From: Trichopria drosophilae | Taxonomy: Eukaryota; Arthropoda; Insecta; Hymenoptera; Diapriidae | Assembly (NCBI GenBank): GCA_030407085.1 | Contig: CM059584.1 | Span: forward strand, 107,135,001-107,199,000 | Direction of reading: 5' to 3' | Length of the DNA stretch: 64,000 nucleotides | In this document: piece after piece, positions 52,971 to 64,000 of the stretch | Position numbering within the stretch: position 1 is the stretch's first letter | How the letters are laid out: every line of letters starts with the position of its first letter | Notes under the pieces: model-generated | Told to the model about the DNA's origin: nothing | Databases searched by the model: none | The model's input: only the letters and a program-made list of their open reading frames with translations | Position numbers and translations under genes: made by a program

Positions 52971-55900
52971 ATGCCGGGAAACAAGAGCCGACAGGATTAT
53001 CATGATGACTACCATCAATTTATGCAGTTAGTCTCCGCACAAGTTGAAGCATATGGCTCCATACAAAGAGCAACTGCATTGTTGCAAAATCCGCAGATCA
53101 CGCCACAACAGGCTCAAACGCGTTTGAAATATGTGGAAAAGCGGTGGGCTGAATTGATGAATCGACATTCCACAATGACGCCCTACTTTACACTTCCGTC
53201 TTGCTCTACGGAATCTTATGTTGCCGAACATTTCATGGCTACTGCCGAGGAGGTGTACCTCGACACCGTCGCTGGATTGGAAACCGTCATCAGCCAGCAT
53301 GCACCAGCTGTATCGACACCTACTACGTCAACGCCAATTACGGTTGTCAACACCGATTCACGTAGAACGCAAGTACCGACTTTAAAATTGCCTCGGTTTG
53401 CGGGAGAATTTACAGGTTGGTCCGAATTTCGCGACCATTTCCAAGCAATCATCGTAAATGACCGTTCTTTCGATTCTTTCCAGCGACTGTACTATCTAAA
53501 ATCTTGTTTGGATGGCGAAGCTGCTGCGTTATTGAAAAACGTATCGGTTACCGCGGATAACTACGATGTTGCTTGGCAAATGCTCGTTGATCGTTACGAA
53601 AATAAACGACGTCTTTTGTACATATATTTACATAAATTATTTTCAATGAAAGCAGTATCTCGCGACAGTTCTCCGATAGAACTTCGAAAGTTGCTCGATT
53701 CCGCGCAAGAATCTATTGACGCGCTTAAAAAGTTAGATCGACCGGTCGCGGACGATATTCTTGTCTTTCTAATTGTCCAACGCTTAGATCGTGATACGCG
53801 CGAAGCATGGGATATTTCATTAGATAATGATAAGTATGCCACATATGAAGAGTTACGTAAATTTTTATCAAATAAAATTCGTGCACATGAAACATCAACC
53901 GGGTTTGAAAAAGCATACCATTCGTTCGCATCAGGCTCAAAAAATATGTCTAAGATGAACAAAAAACCTATCTCAAATGCTTCTGCCTCTCACGTTCTGT
54001 CGCACCATTCTAACGCAAAAGGGCAATCAAAGTGCATCGTATGCAACGAATTGCATGTTTTATATAAATGCCCAAAGTTCAATGAAAAGACAGTCTCACA
54101 GCGATGGGAATTAGTCAAAAGACATTCTGTATGCCAAAATTGCTTATCTGTATTTCATAAGACAAATGCATGTAAAAGTGATCGTTCGTGCTCTCGATGT
54201 GAGGAACGTCATCACACACTCTTACATGTACCATCACGACAGTCGGGTGCGTCAATATCGAACGCTTCTCAGGCTGAAATAAATTCTTCGCGAAATAACG
54301 GACCTGATGTTGATGTTAACTTCGTACAATCACATTTAAGTACTCCTCAAGTACCTGCACACGTTATTTTGGCCACAGCATGGGTATTGATTACCACTGC
54401 GTCACAACGCGTTGTTAAGGTGCGTGCCCTTCTTGATCAAGGCTCGACGCACACGTATATTTCTCGCGAAATTGTACATGCTCTACGAGCAAAAACTTAT
54501 CCAACGTCAATAGTGGTAACTGGAATTGGTCGCACGGATTCGGGCAGAGTTAATCGGCTTACCCCTGTCTCTATTAGCTCAACAAAGGATATGTCAGTGG
54601 CACTGGCCACAGATGCATTAGTCATTGACTCATTAACGTCATATACACCAAACTTCCGGTTCCCATTATCGCATTGGCCACATTTAAATAACCTTGAATT
54701 TGCGGATGGCTGTCCGACCGACGATACGCCCATCCACGTAATTATTGGCGCGGATATTTATGCGTATGCACTCAGAGATGGCATTAAGCGTGGGAGGCGC
54801 GACGAGCCGGTGGCTCTTAATACCATTTTTGGATGGGTCCTCTCGGGTACGAGCAATTCCGCAAAAGATTATTCCGAACCACCTGCATCCCATATGCATC
54901 ACGCGCATGCGCGTGAATCATCTCTGTTCGATGCTATTTCCCGGTTTTGGGAAATCGAGGAGATTTCCACAGATCGTTCATTATCTGAGGATGATAAGCG
55001 GTGTGAGCAACATTTTCGCGAAACGCATTCGCGTTTGCCAGATGGCCGCTATGTGGTGCGCATACCGTTTAAAACTTCTCCGCCCCTTCCTCTCGGTGAT
55101 ACTTTTCATCGGGCATCACAATGCTTAAAATCGCTAGAACGTCGATTCACTAGTCGTCCTCAAGAGCATGAAGCATATGTGCAATTCATGACTGAGTACG
55201 AAGATCTCAATCATATGCGCGCTATACCCGTTTCTACTTCCGACTCAGTCGTCTACTTACCGCATCATCCAGTGGTTAAAACGTCAAGTTCAACAACTAA
55301 AATGCGAGTGGTGTTCAACGCATCTGCGTTATCCACTAATGGACGATCCCTTAATGACCTCCAGTACACCGGTCCGAAGTTGCAGGCAGATTTGCCGATG
55401 TTACACATAGACTGGCGCACTCATCGATATGTCTACACAGCAGACGTTGAGAAAATGTTTCGCCAGATTCTTGTTGATGAGCGTGACCTCGATTTCCAAT
55501 GTATTTTATGGCGACCGTCGTCATTTGAGGCTATCAAGGCGTTTATCCTCCTTACTGTCACTTATGGGACAGCCAGCGCTCCATACTTAGCCCTACGGGT
55601 GCTGCTCCAACTGGCAGAGGACGAAGGTCACTTATTTCCTTTAGGCAAAGAGGCGCTGCTGAAACGTCGGTTCGTAGATGATATGATGATTGGTGCTGAT
55701 ACGATTGCTGGAATCAAACTCATTCGAGATCAGCTAATTGCGTTACTCAGTAAAGGTCATTTTACTCTAAGAAAATGGTCAAGCAACTCAACCTCCTTAC
55801 TCGACGATATTGATCCATGCAATCATGGATTATCGTGCGATAAATCGCTTCAAATGGACGAGAGTCTCAAAATTCTTGGACTCACATGGCAACCCGCCAG

Positions 55901-56384
55901 TGACTCATATCGGTTTGTGATAACTCCACCGGAAACACTGATCGTCACTAAACGAGTTGTGCTCTCTCACATAGCTCGCATATTTGACCCTCTTGGATGG
56001 GTTGCGCCTGTCATAGTCGTAGCAAAATCAATTATGCAACGATTATGGCTAATCGAGGCCGATTGGGACGATCCACTTCCAGAGGAACTAGTCATATTAT
56101 GGCATGAATTTTATGATGCCTTATCATCGTTGTCGGACATATCTATTCCCCGTTGGCTAGGAATATCTCCGTCTACCCGGTTTGAATTACATGGGTTTTC
56201 GGACGCGTCCATAAAAGCTTACGCAGCCGCTGTTTACGTGCGCGTTGAGACCTCCTCGGGTCAGGTTACTACTATGTTGCTAGCCAGCAAGACAAGAGTT
56301 GCTCCTCTTAAGCAACAATCAATACCCAGGCTAGAACTATGCGGATCAGTGCTACTTGCACGTCTGCTAAAAAACATCCGGTAA
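52971..56384 (+). pseudogene. BEL/Pao gag-pol, first part (gag, protease, RT, start of RNase H)
   Basis: ATG at 52971 (PGNKSRQDYHDDYHQF) is the natural start; the open frame reaches back to 52917 only through TTG. Gag has the DUF1759-type block (LPRFAGEFTGWSEFRDHF, LKSCLDGEAAALL). Cys/His clusters follow about 350-425 (CIVCNELH, CQNCLSVFHKTNAC, CSRCEERHH). Aspartic protease of A17 type has LLDQGSTHTYI near 488. RT has MRVVFNASA, TADVEKMFRQI and FVDD near 901. RNase H begins HGFSDASIKAYAA and stops at LLKNIR by frameshift near 56375. BEL elements encode one polyprotein, so this break separates RNase H and integrase. Confidence 0.9.
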
Positions 56385-57832
56385 CCTCTTTCGTTAACGT
56401 TATTGTACACTGCTGGACAGACTCCACAATTGTACAAGCGTGGTTAAATGCTCAGTCATTCCAGTGGAAGACATTTGTCGCCAATCGTGTGTCTGAAATT
56501 CAGACACTTCTTCCTGATATCCAATGGCGTCATGTCCCAGGCAGTGACAATCCTGCTGATTTAGCGTCTAGAGGCCTCTCCGCATCTGATATTGGTAGTT
56601 CAGACTTATGGTGGCATGGCCCATCGTGGCTTACAAAGCCCCCTTGCTATTGGCCAAATACTGAAATTGGCGTACCTGATGATGCGCTTCTAGAACGAAA
56701 GGCTGCAATTCATCATGTAAGTGCCAAAGTATCTGTCGAAGACGAAGTGTTTTCGAGATTTTCGTCGTGGTCTCGTCTATGCCGGACTCTATTGCGCATT
56801 CTCTGGCTTTCCAAACCGTGGAGATCTTACGTAGAGTCTACTGTCGCTTGTCAATCCTTTGCGAATATTCTCTCTCGGGTATCAATACGCATATTTTGCA
56901 TCCTACAGGCAAATGCATTTGATAAGGAAATTGCCATGTTAATGAGAAATTCCCTCTCTCACGATGGCACGCGTAAATTAATGTGTGGTCAAGCATTCTC
57001 CAAAACTAGTGCTTTACGACGACTAAATCCCTTTCTGGATACCGATGGACTACTCCGTGTAGGTGGACGTCTGTCCTTGTCCCGGCTTTCATATGCCGCT
57101 AAGTTCCCCGTTATCTTACCTTGTGAGCATGTAGCCCGACTCCTCGCACGTCAAGCACACGCTCGGTGTTTGCATGGTGGCATTGCCCTCACTCTTAGCA
57201 CACTTCGAGATCGAGTTTGGGTGCTCCAAGCTCGAAAGTTGGTCAAATCTGTAATTCAGAATTGTGTCTCCTGTGCCCGTCAGGCCGCTAGGACTCCTGT
57301 CCAATTGATGGGTTCACTTCCGCGGGCTCGCGTCGTTCGTCCGCGCCGTGCCTTTTCTGAGTGTGCAGTTGATTACGCGGGACCCGTTAAGATACGTTTG
57401 GCGAGCGGTCGCGGATCACATTCTCACGCGGCGTACATTGCACTGTTTATATGCATGGCATCGCGCGCAGTGCATTTAGAAGTTGTTAGCGATTACTCAA
57501 CTAAGGCGTTTTTAGCGTCATTCCAACGATTTTATTCGCGTCGGGGCTTGCCGACGGTCGTTTATAGCGATTGTGGCACCAATTTTCAAGGTGCCGATAA
57601 GGAATTGCGGGCTGCGTATCGCGCCGCGATTCAATCCACAGAACTTCGTAATCGCGTAGCTGAGGATGGCGTAGAGTGGAAATTTATTCCGCCTGCCGCG
57701 CCACACTTCGGTGGGCTGTGGGAGGCCGGGGTGAAATCTATGAAACGTCATCTGAAGCGCGTACTAGAACCGCATGGCATTTTCTCCGCGTCGGACGCAA
57801 CTTTTACTGTCGCTAAAGTTATTCGTTGTTAA
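56385..57832 (+). pseudogene. BEL/Pao pol, second part (RNase H end, integrase)
   Basis: Same polyprotein in the shifted frame, open from 56339. It shows the WTDSTIVQAWL and HVPGSDNPADLASRG blocks, then integrase: zinc-binding region (HARCLHGG, CVSCARQ), catalytic Asp in VDYAGP, Asp in SDCGTNFQG and Glu in GGLWEAGVKS. After RHLKRVLEPH the sequence leaves the usual integrase pattern and stops, and the LTR fragment follows 60 bp later. The integrase C-terminus and much of the 3' LTR were therefore lost in one deletion. Confidence 0.9.
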
Positions 57833-57892
57833 CGGAATTATACCGAGATCGCGCATTCAATTTTGGAACTGCCATTTTGTGTAACCTTTAAC

Positions 57893-58019
57893 GCATTAAA
57901 GGTGATTTAATTGTGGATACCATCGACTCTTTATTGAACCGTGCTGATCCCTGAACCACGCTTACGCAGCGCAAGGCTGCATTTTCAAATTATTAATTTT
58001 TGATGTGCACGGCGCAACA
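57893..58019 (+). repeat. BEL/Pao 3' LTR, 3' portion
   Basis: 127 bp nearly identical to 52083-52210, ending GGCGCAACA. Confidence 0.8.
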
Positions 58020-58023
58020 TTTG

Positions 58024-58063
58024 TGGCGATCCTGCCAGGATTCGAACCTGGAATCTTCTGATC
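58024..58063 (-). other. 40-bp match to the 3' half of tRNA-Arg, next to the LTR
   Basis: Directly after the LTR end (4 bp gap) comes TGGCGATCCTGCCAGGATTC and then the complement of a T-arm, variable region and 3' anticodon stem of tRNA-Arg(ACG), ending at about position 37, just 3' of the anticodon. Beyond 58063 the similarity stops. There is no 5' half or A box, so it is not a tRNA gene. The proper 5' primer site (52213-52230) shows only 18 nt. Confidence 0.6.
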
Positions 58064-59250
58064 GATTCGATTTACCCGGGCATTTAACTACAATTCTGCG
58101 TTTGTGACGTACCATTCACAATTTTTTTAATTCAAAGCGAAGAACTATCAAATGGTTTTGTTTGCTAAATATTTAATCAAACCTGCTAATTTTTTCAATG
58201 CATTCATGTAGCTTCCGCATTCATTGATATATATAATTATTTGATTAAAAATGTTTAATTAATTTGATACACGAATGATCAGTTTAATTGAATTTTATAT
58301 CGACTTCAATAAATTTTATATCCTTTTCACATATAAAAAATACGCTCTTATATCATCTTAAAAAAGAAACTAAATCAAAATGGAAAGGAGACCGTTTAAA
58401 GCTAAAATTATTGTGTAATAGGAGATGAATTACTTATCAAGGTGTGAGCATATATAATTCGTATATAGTTTATATATAAACTATATATAAATATATAATT
58501 ATATAATTTAAATATAATTTAAATTATATATATTTTATATATGGATTATAGATAATTTGTATATAATCGCAGCTGAATTTTCTGTACTTATGAGTTTTTA
58601 TATCGTTTGTTTATTTTATTCTTGTTTTAGAATGTAGTTAAATATTTTAAAAAATTTTTTACTGATTTTAAAATTGAAAGATGGAATTAAAAAGATAGGA
58701 AGAGAGAAACAACGTCGAAACCGCAACGCACCAATGGAAAAATCTGGTAGATTTTTAACTCCATCCTCTGTCGCAGAGTTTATCCAAAACCATTCGGTAT
58801 CAAGAAATATTTTTGTAAAAAACAAATATTGCATAATTCTTAAACAAATTTTGTAGCTTTTATGATACCTGTCACGTTATCGAACACTTATTATATCGCT
58901 AAAGGAGTGCACTTCCGGTAATGATCGGGTTAACACGCTGTCACTTTCTGCTCCGTGTTTTTGCCAGTTAATTGTGTTGTTTCGTTAGTACAAGTTTTTT
59001 TTGTCGATTACGTTGGCAGAGTCTGTGTGCCGTCACTTATGTCTGTACATTTTTTGAACCGATCGGTCACCGTAACCATGAAAATGTCTACACAACATTG
59101 GGCTAACCTCTAACCTCAAAAATCGCTATAGGTCGCTGTCACTCTATTTTCCATTTGAGGCAAATTACCAGCTGGAAAATCTCTGTAATTATCTGCAAAG
59201 AGGATTGGGTCAATTTCCACATCACGATTGCTTGCAGGTGAGCCTTTTTT
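58064..59250. other. AT-rich DNA, unassigned
   Basis: 58430-58560 is nearly pure A/T with TATATAAA palindromes. The 58674-58856 frame (60 codons, starting MKDGIKKIGREKQRRNRN) matches no family and may be chance. From 58870 base composition becomes less AT-rich toward the exon candidate at 59416, compatible with a 5' flank. Confidence 0.35.
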
Positions 59251-59415
59251 ATTTTTGGCACGTGTCAAGTCGCACGTGTTTCGACTGAGTCTCTACGCAC
59301 TTCTCCTGCGCATCTTCGGTGGGCTTTTCCGGAGTCTACCTCCCAGCAGTCGATAACCACGCGCTTGGCTTTTGCTCCGTACGAGGCAGCACGCCCCGGG
59401 CGAGCCGCTTCGTCT

Positions 59416-59492
59416 ATGCAAAAGGAGGAGTCTGCCGCGCCTTCCCCTTCTCCACCGGGCACGCCAGTGAGTTTGACTGGAAAGGACATGGT
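59416..59492 (+). CDS. candidate first coding exon, gene unknown
   Basis: ATG at 59416 opens MQKEESAAPSPSPPGTPVSL followed by TGKDM and a split codon at the strong donor GTAAGTAT (59493). A GC-rich 5' flank (59250-59415) precedes it. The Ala/Pro/Ser-rich start followed by an ordered TGKDM is typical of N-terminal exons of regulatory proteins. The antisense frames (59265-59640) are longer but look like shadows. I cannot name the gene, and the next exon would lie beyond this window or at an unrecognised site downstream. Confidence 0.4.
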
Positions 59493-59639
59493 GTAAGTAT
59501 CCAAGGTGTAGTGCTGCGCTTTCGGCGGCAGCTCTGTGGGGGGGTATGAACGGTGAAAGCCAATCGGAGACCTGTCCCCAAATGAATAGGCATGGCGGTA
59601 AATTTGAATTCGTTTCAAAAAAAGTGGACAATTGAGTCA

Positions 59640-60460
59640 TATATCAACGTAAATGATAGTGGAAAAAGGTAAGTATGGAAATAAAACTCACAGGGAAGTA
59701 TTGTATACAGTTAAATGTTTTAAAAAACTGGTTGTATTTTACAATAAGTATATTATAAAGTAATGTAACTTTATAATCAAGCTAAGTTTTTTTACCTTAT
59801 ATGTATATACACATTACACAAGTAATATGTATATATACATTTTACCTCACAATTATATTGCTCTTATATAATAAGGTGGTAAAGAATAGATACGTTAAAT
59901 ATTCGATAACAATATTAAGTTGAATTATTTTTTCTGCTAAATGAACTGCGAATTTTTTTGTATATATGACGTACATGACTGTTATGGTTCGTATAGATGG
60001 TAATGCAGAATGATTCAATTTTTTTAACCAGAAAATATTCAAATATTTCGTAACAATTTACAAAAATTGTACTTTTTAAGGTAAACAAAGAAAATGGAAC
60101 ATAAAAGAGTATAATATTGTAATGTGAAATATAAATACATTTCTTTGTAGTAATGTAATCCAATTAAATCTTGGGACTTCTTGAGCCATAATCATAAAAA
60201 AGAAAATTAAGAATTTTTTAAATGTTTTTTTTCGCGATATTTTCAAAAGAAAAAAATATTTTTTAAAGTACAAAAAATGTTTCTTGTTCCACAAATGTCA
60301 ATACTTCTTGATAATTTTTTGTTTGTTTTGTTTCACAGATTGTCTTTAAGTATTAAGGGTATGGATTTCGCGAAATTTTAACATTTTGAAAAATTGGAGT
60401 ATCTAGATTAGAGAAAATATGTTTTTAAATAGTACAAAAATGCCTCTTCTTCTACAAATT
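59640..60460. other. AT-rich DNA, possible intron
   Basis: No gene or repeat family recognised. If 59416-59492 is an exon, this is its first intron. Confidence 0.35.
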
Positions 60461-60468
60461 TTAATATT

Positions 60469-61440
60469 TGTTATTTGTTGCTTATTTGTTGCTTCAAGAA
60501 AAAAATGATCTAGACACCATTGCACCTATTTCTGATCGTGTACCAATTACTGACAAATGTGAAAAACATACACAGATATCGAAACCAACACAATCCTGTT
60601 GGGAAATCCATAGCTTGGTTGTTGCTAATTTGTTGCCCTAGTGACGATTTTATTGCTCCTATATTAAAAAAAAAACGTTAGGGTTGGCTGGCTTAAGAAA
60701 AAGCTAACCAACCCATCGTTAAAAAACAAGTACAGACGGGATAAAATAAAAAACTAAACGCATAGGAATTTGTTGCTTATTTGTTGCTTCAAGACAAAAT
60801 TGATTTAGACAGCATTGCACCTATTTCTGACCGTGTACCAAGTACTGACCAATATCGAAAACCTATAGATTTTGGCAAAACGGTCGGTCTTCGGCCCGTA
60901 AGGCACTAGCAACAAATTATTTATGCAACTAATGATATCACATTTTATTCCCCAGACCCCTAGGAGTAATATGTATATCATATATTTGGTTTTGATGGAT
61001 TGCAAACCGGAAATAAACCCACATATTCGAAATTAAATACGTGAAATTTCGTAAACTGACCCAGTTTTCGACCAGAAAAGTACTAGCAACAAATTATTTA
61101 TGCAACTAATGATATCACATTTTATTCCCCAGACTCCTAGGATTAATTTGTATGTCATATATTTGATTTTGATGGATTGCAAACCGGAAATAAACCCACA
61201 AATTCGAAAAAATACCTGAAATTTCGTGAACTTGCCCAGAATTTGCAGCTACAAATAAGCAACAAATTCCTGTGCTTTTAGTTTTTTATTTTATCCCATC
61301 TGTACGTGTTTTTCAACGATGGGTTGTGTAGCTTTTTCTTAAACCAGCCAACCCTAAGGTTTTTTTAAAAAATATAGGAGCAACAGAATCGCCACTAGGG
61401 CAACAAATTAGCAACAAAAAAGCAACAATTATCCCGGTTT
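60469..61440. repeat. ~970-bp inverted repeat with internal tandem copies (GCAACAAATT-rich)
   Basis: The left arm (60610-60790: TTGTTGCCCTAGTGACGATT, GTTAGGGTTGGCTGG, CGGGATAAAATAAAAAACT) pairs with the right arm (61235-61440). Between them a 177-bp unit starting ACTAGCAACAAATTATTTAT is repeated at 60905 and 61082. The block TTTGTTGCTTCAAG...CACCTATTTCTGA occurs at 60482 and 60781. It is probably a non-autonomous TIR element. No coding frame. Confidence 0.75.
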
Positions 61441-62092
61441 GGTTTGGTTTTGATGACTTTGGCTTTGTAGCTTTAAGTACCTTAAATTATTATCATATAA
61501 TGGTTACTATTACAAATTAAAAATTTCTTATTCTATGTAAAGAAATCAACGGAGTGGACATTTTCATTATTGAAACGCATTGATACTGTGTAAAATGTCT
61601 AGGTTCAGGTAATATTGAAGTAGGTATTTTTTAAGGAAGATAAAACTGAAGGATCCGATTAAAAAAAATTGCTTAAACAAAATTAATTTTCAGTTTATCA
61701 ACTTTACGAGCCGAGAATAAAGTTGGCCAGTTTTTTGAGAATTGACCATTTTTAATAAACGGACAGGAATCAATTTCTTCGCAGTTACTTTTAGAAATAT
61801 TCTCCCTAATTTTGAATACTTTTGTATGTATAAGCAAAAATTGCTATGCGCTTTAAAATATCAACTATTCAATAAAAATTGCATTCGCCATTTAAAATTT
61901 TCAGAAACTAAAAATCGATGAATATTATTAAAGTACAATTTGGTCATCATCTCGTTTATGCTGTATAGTGTTCATTCTTCACCGACTGGTACACATGCTA
62001 TATGGCACTTATATGGTATATATATAGTGCCTCTTTATACCGTCTGGAACGAGGAAAGGACCCCGCACATTTTGCATTGAAAAAAGTTCTCG
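61441..62092. other. unassigned AT-rich DNA
   Basis: Nothing recognised. Confidence 0.4.
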
Positions 62093-62385
62093 CCCAATAA
62101 ACATACAAGTAACTGAAATGTGCCGTTCAGGTAACGTGAAATAGATAGCCGGTAACTATTGAGGATGACTTAAAAGGCATCTACAATGTTAATAAATAGT
62201 TAATAAATACTAATGTCCTGCCTTTACGGTAACTTTTAGTGACTGAAAGGTGACTGTTAGTTGTTGTACATAGGTATCTGAAAGTTGTCTACAAGGTGAA
62301 TATTTTCAGATTTGTGAAAAATATATAAAAAATATATATATCACAAATATGTACACTTCAGTTACCTGTACATACGTTTATTGGG
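62093..62385. mobile_element. 293-bp MITE with CCCAATAAAC termini
   Basis: CCCAATAAACATACAAGTAA at the left; the right end is the inverse of CCCAATAAACGTATGTACAG. The interior has many GGTAACT/AGTTACC and CTGAAAG motifs. A related sequence (ATCTGAAAATAGCTGCCTTT, GAAAGGTAACT) begins at about 63905 and runs off the window. Confidence 0.75.
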
Positions 62386-62737
62386 ATGGTAACCTGTGAA
62401 AAAAGACTGAAGGTGGTACGTCAATAAATAAAAATAATGCAACAAAAGAAAAATGCACGCTTTAAACAAAATAAAGTAAAATGGCTATTTCCAGATTTCG
62501 CGCACTCCAAGCGAAGCAAAATTCAAGTGACCTCTACTACGTCATAATTTTTTTCTAGTTCAACAGAAGGCGATTCAAACCGGAAAAGGGTGAGGAAAAC
62601 GATCATCCATGGTGTAATATCTTCGGATTTTTTTCTTCTGAATTGTAGTGAATAAACTAGAAATTTATTTCTTTTACCTGATTTTAGTAAAAAAAAAATT
62701 CTTTATAAAAAATGCTATCTTTCGGTTAAAAATTATA
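62386..62737. other. unassigned DNA
   Basis: No gene or repeat recognised. Confidence 0.4.
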
Positions 62738-63016
62738 CTACGAAGAAACTTAATTGGGGCTATTTTTTTTTAGTAATGGACGGATGGATCTGCGCCAAAA
62801 TCTAATCAGATCTAAGTTATGCCAAGACGCGGTATTTAAAAAAAAAATTATGTCAATACGCTTATCCGTTCGTGAGTTATCGCGAGAAAAAAAAACGGGA
62901 CGTACGGACGTACGTACGTACAAGATCACGGACACAAATTTTTTTATTGTTGATTTGGGTTCCTTAGGGTCTGAAACGTCGACATTAGATGAAAAACTAT
63001 AGGGTAATTTTTGTGC
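62738..63016 (+). repeat. dispersed repeat S, copy 2
   Basis: The fuller copy of the 15882-16133 repeat, with an extra middle part including GAGTTATCGCGAGAAAA and a GTACGTACGTAC stretch. Confidence 0.8.
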
Positions 63017-63180
63017 AAGAAGTGACCAAATTCAATACTTCCTCCAGACTTAGTCTGGGTCGAAGTAATTTTATAAATAAAGAATCAATATTATTTGAAA
63101 TATTTTAGTCTAATAAAAGAATATTTTAAACATTATTTATAATATCTTTCATTTACTTACCAAAATATACAATTTACTGC

Positions 63181-63584
63181 GGTTACGGAGTGGAGTTTTA
63201 TTTGTGTCAATGACTCGTGTTGAACTGAAAATCACATTTATACTGAATATTTTCTTTTTTTACAACCAAATTCGCATTGACCTTTAATCACACCGATATT
63301 ATAAACATTGTTTACCTCTGCATTGCTTCTTGAACATGCTTGTTTACATTTACTACTTATATTTGCGACCGGTTACGGAGTGGAGTTTTCAATCGTGCAC
63401 AAAAGTAATTTAATTCTAAGAAATAGAAATTGTTATATTTTGCCTTACCTCTTCCGGAATCGACTAAAATATAGAATAATTAAGAAATATTGCTAGCCAA
63501 ATGATATTATTAGATTGCAGATTGAATGTAATATTTATTATTTGGATAAAATTTGCTCCATGCACGGTTACGGAGTGGAGTTTT
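63181..63584 (+). repeat. 19-mer GGTTACGGAGTGGAGTTTT repeated three times
   Basis: Exact copies at 63181-63199, 63371-63389 and 63566-63584, spaced 190 and 195 bp. The DNA between copies shows no evident similarity. Confidence 0.9.
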
Positions 63585-64000
63585 TTCACCATATAAACAT
63601 GAATATTTCAAATAATATGAAATTTCTACTTTTTTCCTACTATGGTCTTGTTAAACATTGATAAATACTATCATATGACCGTCATAATTTTTAATAATTT
63701 TAAATACTTTCAGAAAAAATGTCAAGAACGTGTCATTTGTCCTTTTTGGGAGAATCACCCATATGTTAAATAAACGGATTTCATATATACCACATACTCA
63801 AAATCCCTTGTACTTACGAGAAAGTTTTATAGTTCGCTATCTAACGGCCAATAAATGTATCCAAAAATGATAACGTTGAGTTACATTTTTTAATGTAACC
63901 TAAAGTTACAATTTTCAGTTATCCGAATATTATCACTTTTCATGCGTATTTAAGCGTATCTGAAAATAGCTGCCTTTTAGTTGCCGTTTGAAAGGTAACT
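63585..64000. other. AT-rich DNA, ends in a partial MITE relative
   Basis: Nothing coding. The last ~100 bp resemble the interior of the 62093-62385 MITE in inverse orientation. Confidence 0.4.

Noticed and set aside
58024..58063. A tRNA-Arg gene
   Set aside because: Only the 3' half matches, abutting an LTR end; the 5' half and A box are absent.
59265..59640. 117-codon minus-strand frame as a gene
   Set aside because: GC-rich DNA favours long chance frames. The plus strand has a better-supported ATG and splice donor.

Overview
This window looks like intergenic, transposon-dominated DNA from an insect. The evidence is AT-rich sequence, GT-AG introns of about 80-700 bp, a TATA/TCAGT core promoter, AATAAA signals, and an arthropod-style repeat set (I-like and Jockey-like LINEs, Osvaldo-like Ty3/Gypsy, BEL/Pao, DIRS, Tc1/mariner, Tigger/pogo, palindromic MITEs). 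A hymenopteran is my guess from the flavour of the repeats, not something the sequence proves. There are no bacterial operons, rRNA genes or CRISPR arrays.

Layout. 1-1231: dead Tigger/pogo-like transposase copy A. 1641-2840: MITE, long (TG)n tract and a 267-bp tandem repeat ending in a mariner-like terminus. 3015-5585: Tc1/mariner element with ~300-bp inverted repeats and a broken transposase of DD41D spacing. 5588-6029: dispersed repeat R. 6093-6920: orphan Gypsy RT. 7439-7885: unknown ORF. 7990-13314: full-length I-like LINE with a perfect 13-bp target duplication. 13919-15463: TIR element with nested MITEs. 16638-17523: broken copy of an unknown gene whose intact three-exon copy lies at 31341-32390. 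17855-19252: possible solo LTR carrying four repeated stem-loops. 19688-25440: a unit bounded by long GATCAA-rich inverted arms; inside are a core promoter, exon-like segments, a 386-bp inverted duplication and a TAZ-type zinc-finger exon. 25441-31300: minus-strand DIRS element, split at 26687-29983 by a Jockey-like LINE whose own deletion fused ORF1 to the RT. 32802-41112: complete Osvaldo-like LTR retrotransposon, itself inserted in a palindromic MITE. 41117-47490: MITEs, palindromes and unassigned DNA. 47492-49888: Tigger copy B with a recoverable C-terminal exon. 50267-51900: repeat R copy 2, LINE ORF1 debris and a 55-bp minisatellite. 52083-58019: BEL/Pao element, followed by 40 bp resembling the 3' half of tRNA-Arg. 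58064-64000: a candidate first coding exon (59416-59492), a large inverted repeat, a MITE, and a 19-mer repeated at ~190-bp intervals.

How it fits together. Most coding capacity belongs to mobile elements, and nearly every element has visible lesions. The best preserved are the I-like LINE (ORF2 intact, one stop in ORF1) and the Osvaldo-like element (LTRs ~99% alike). Nested insertions with target duplications give a relative order: DIRS before the Jockey-like LINE, and MITE before the Osvaldo-like element. Host-gene candidates are few: the 191-codon three-exon gene, the TAZ module and the 59.4 kb exon. None has an assigned function.
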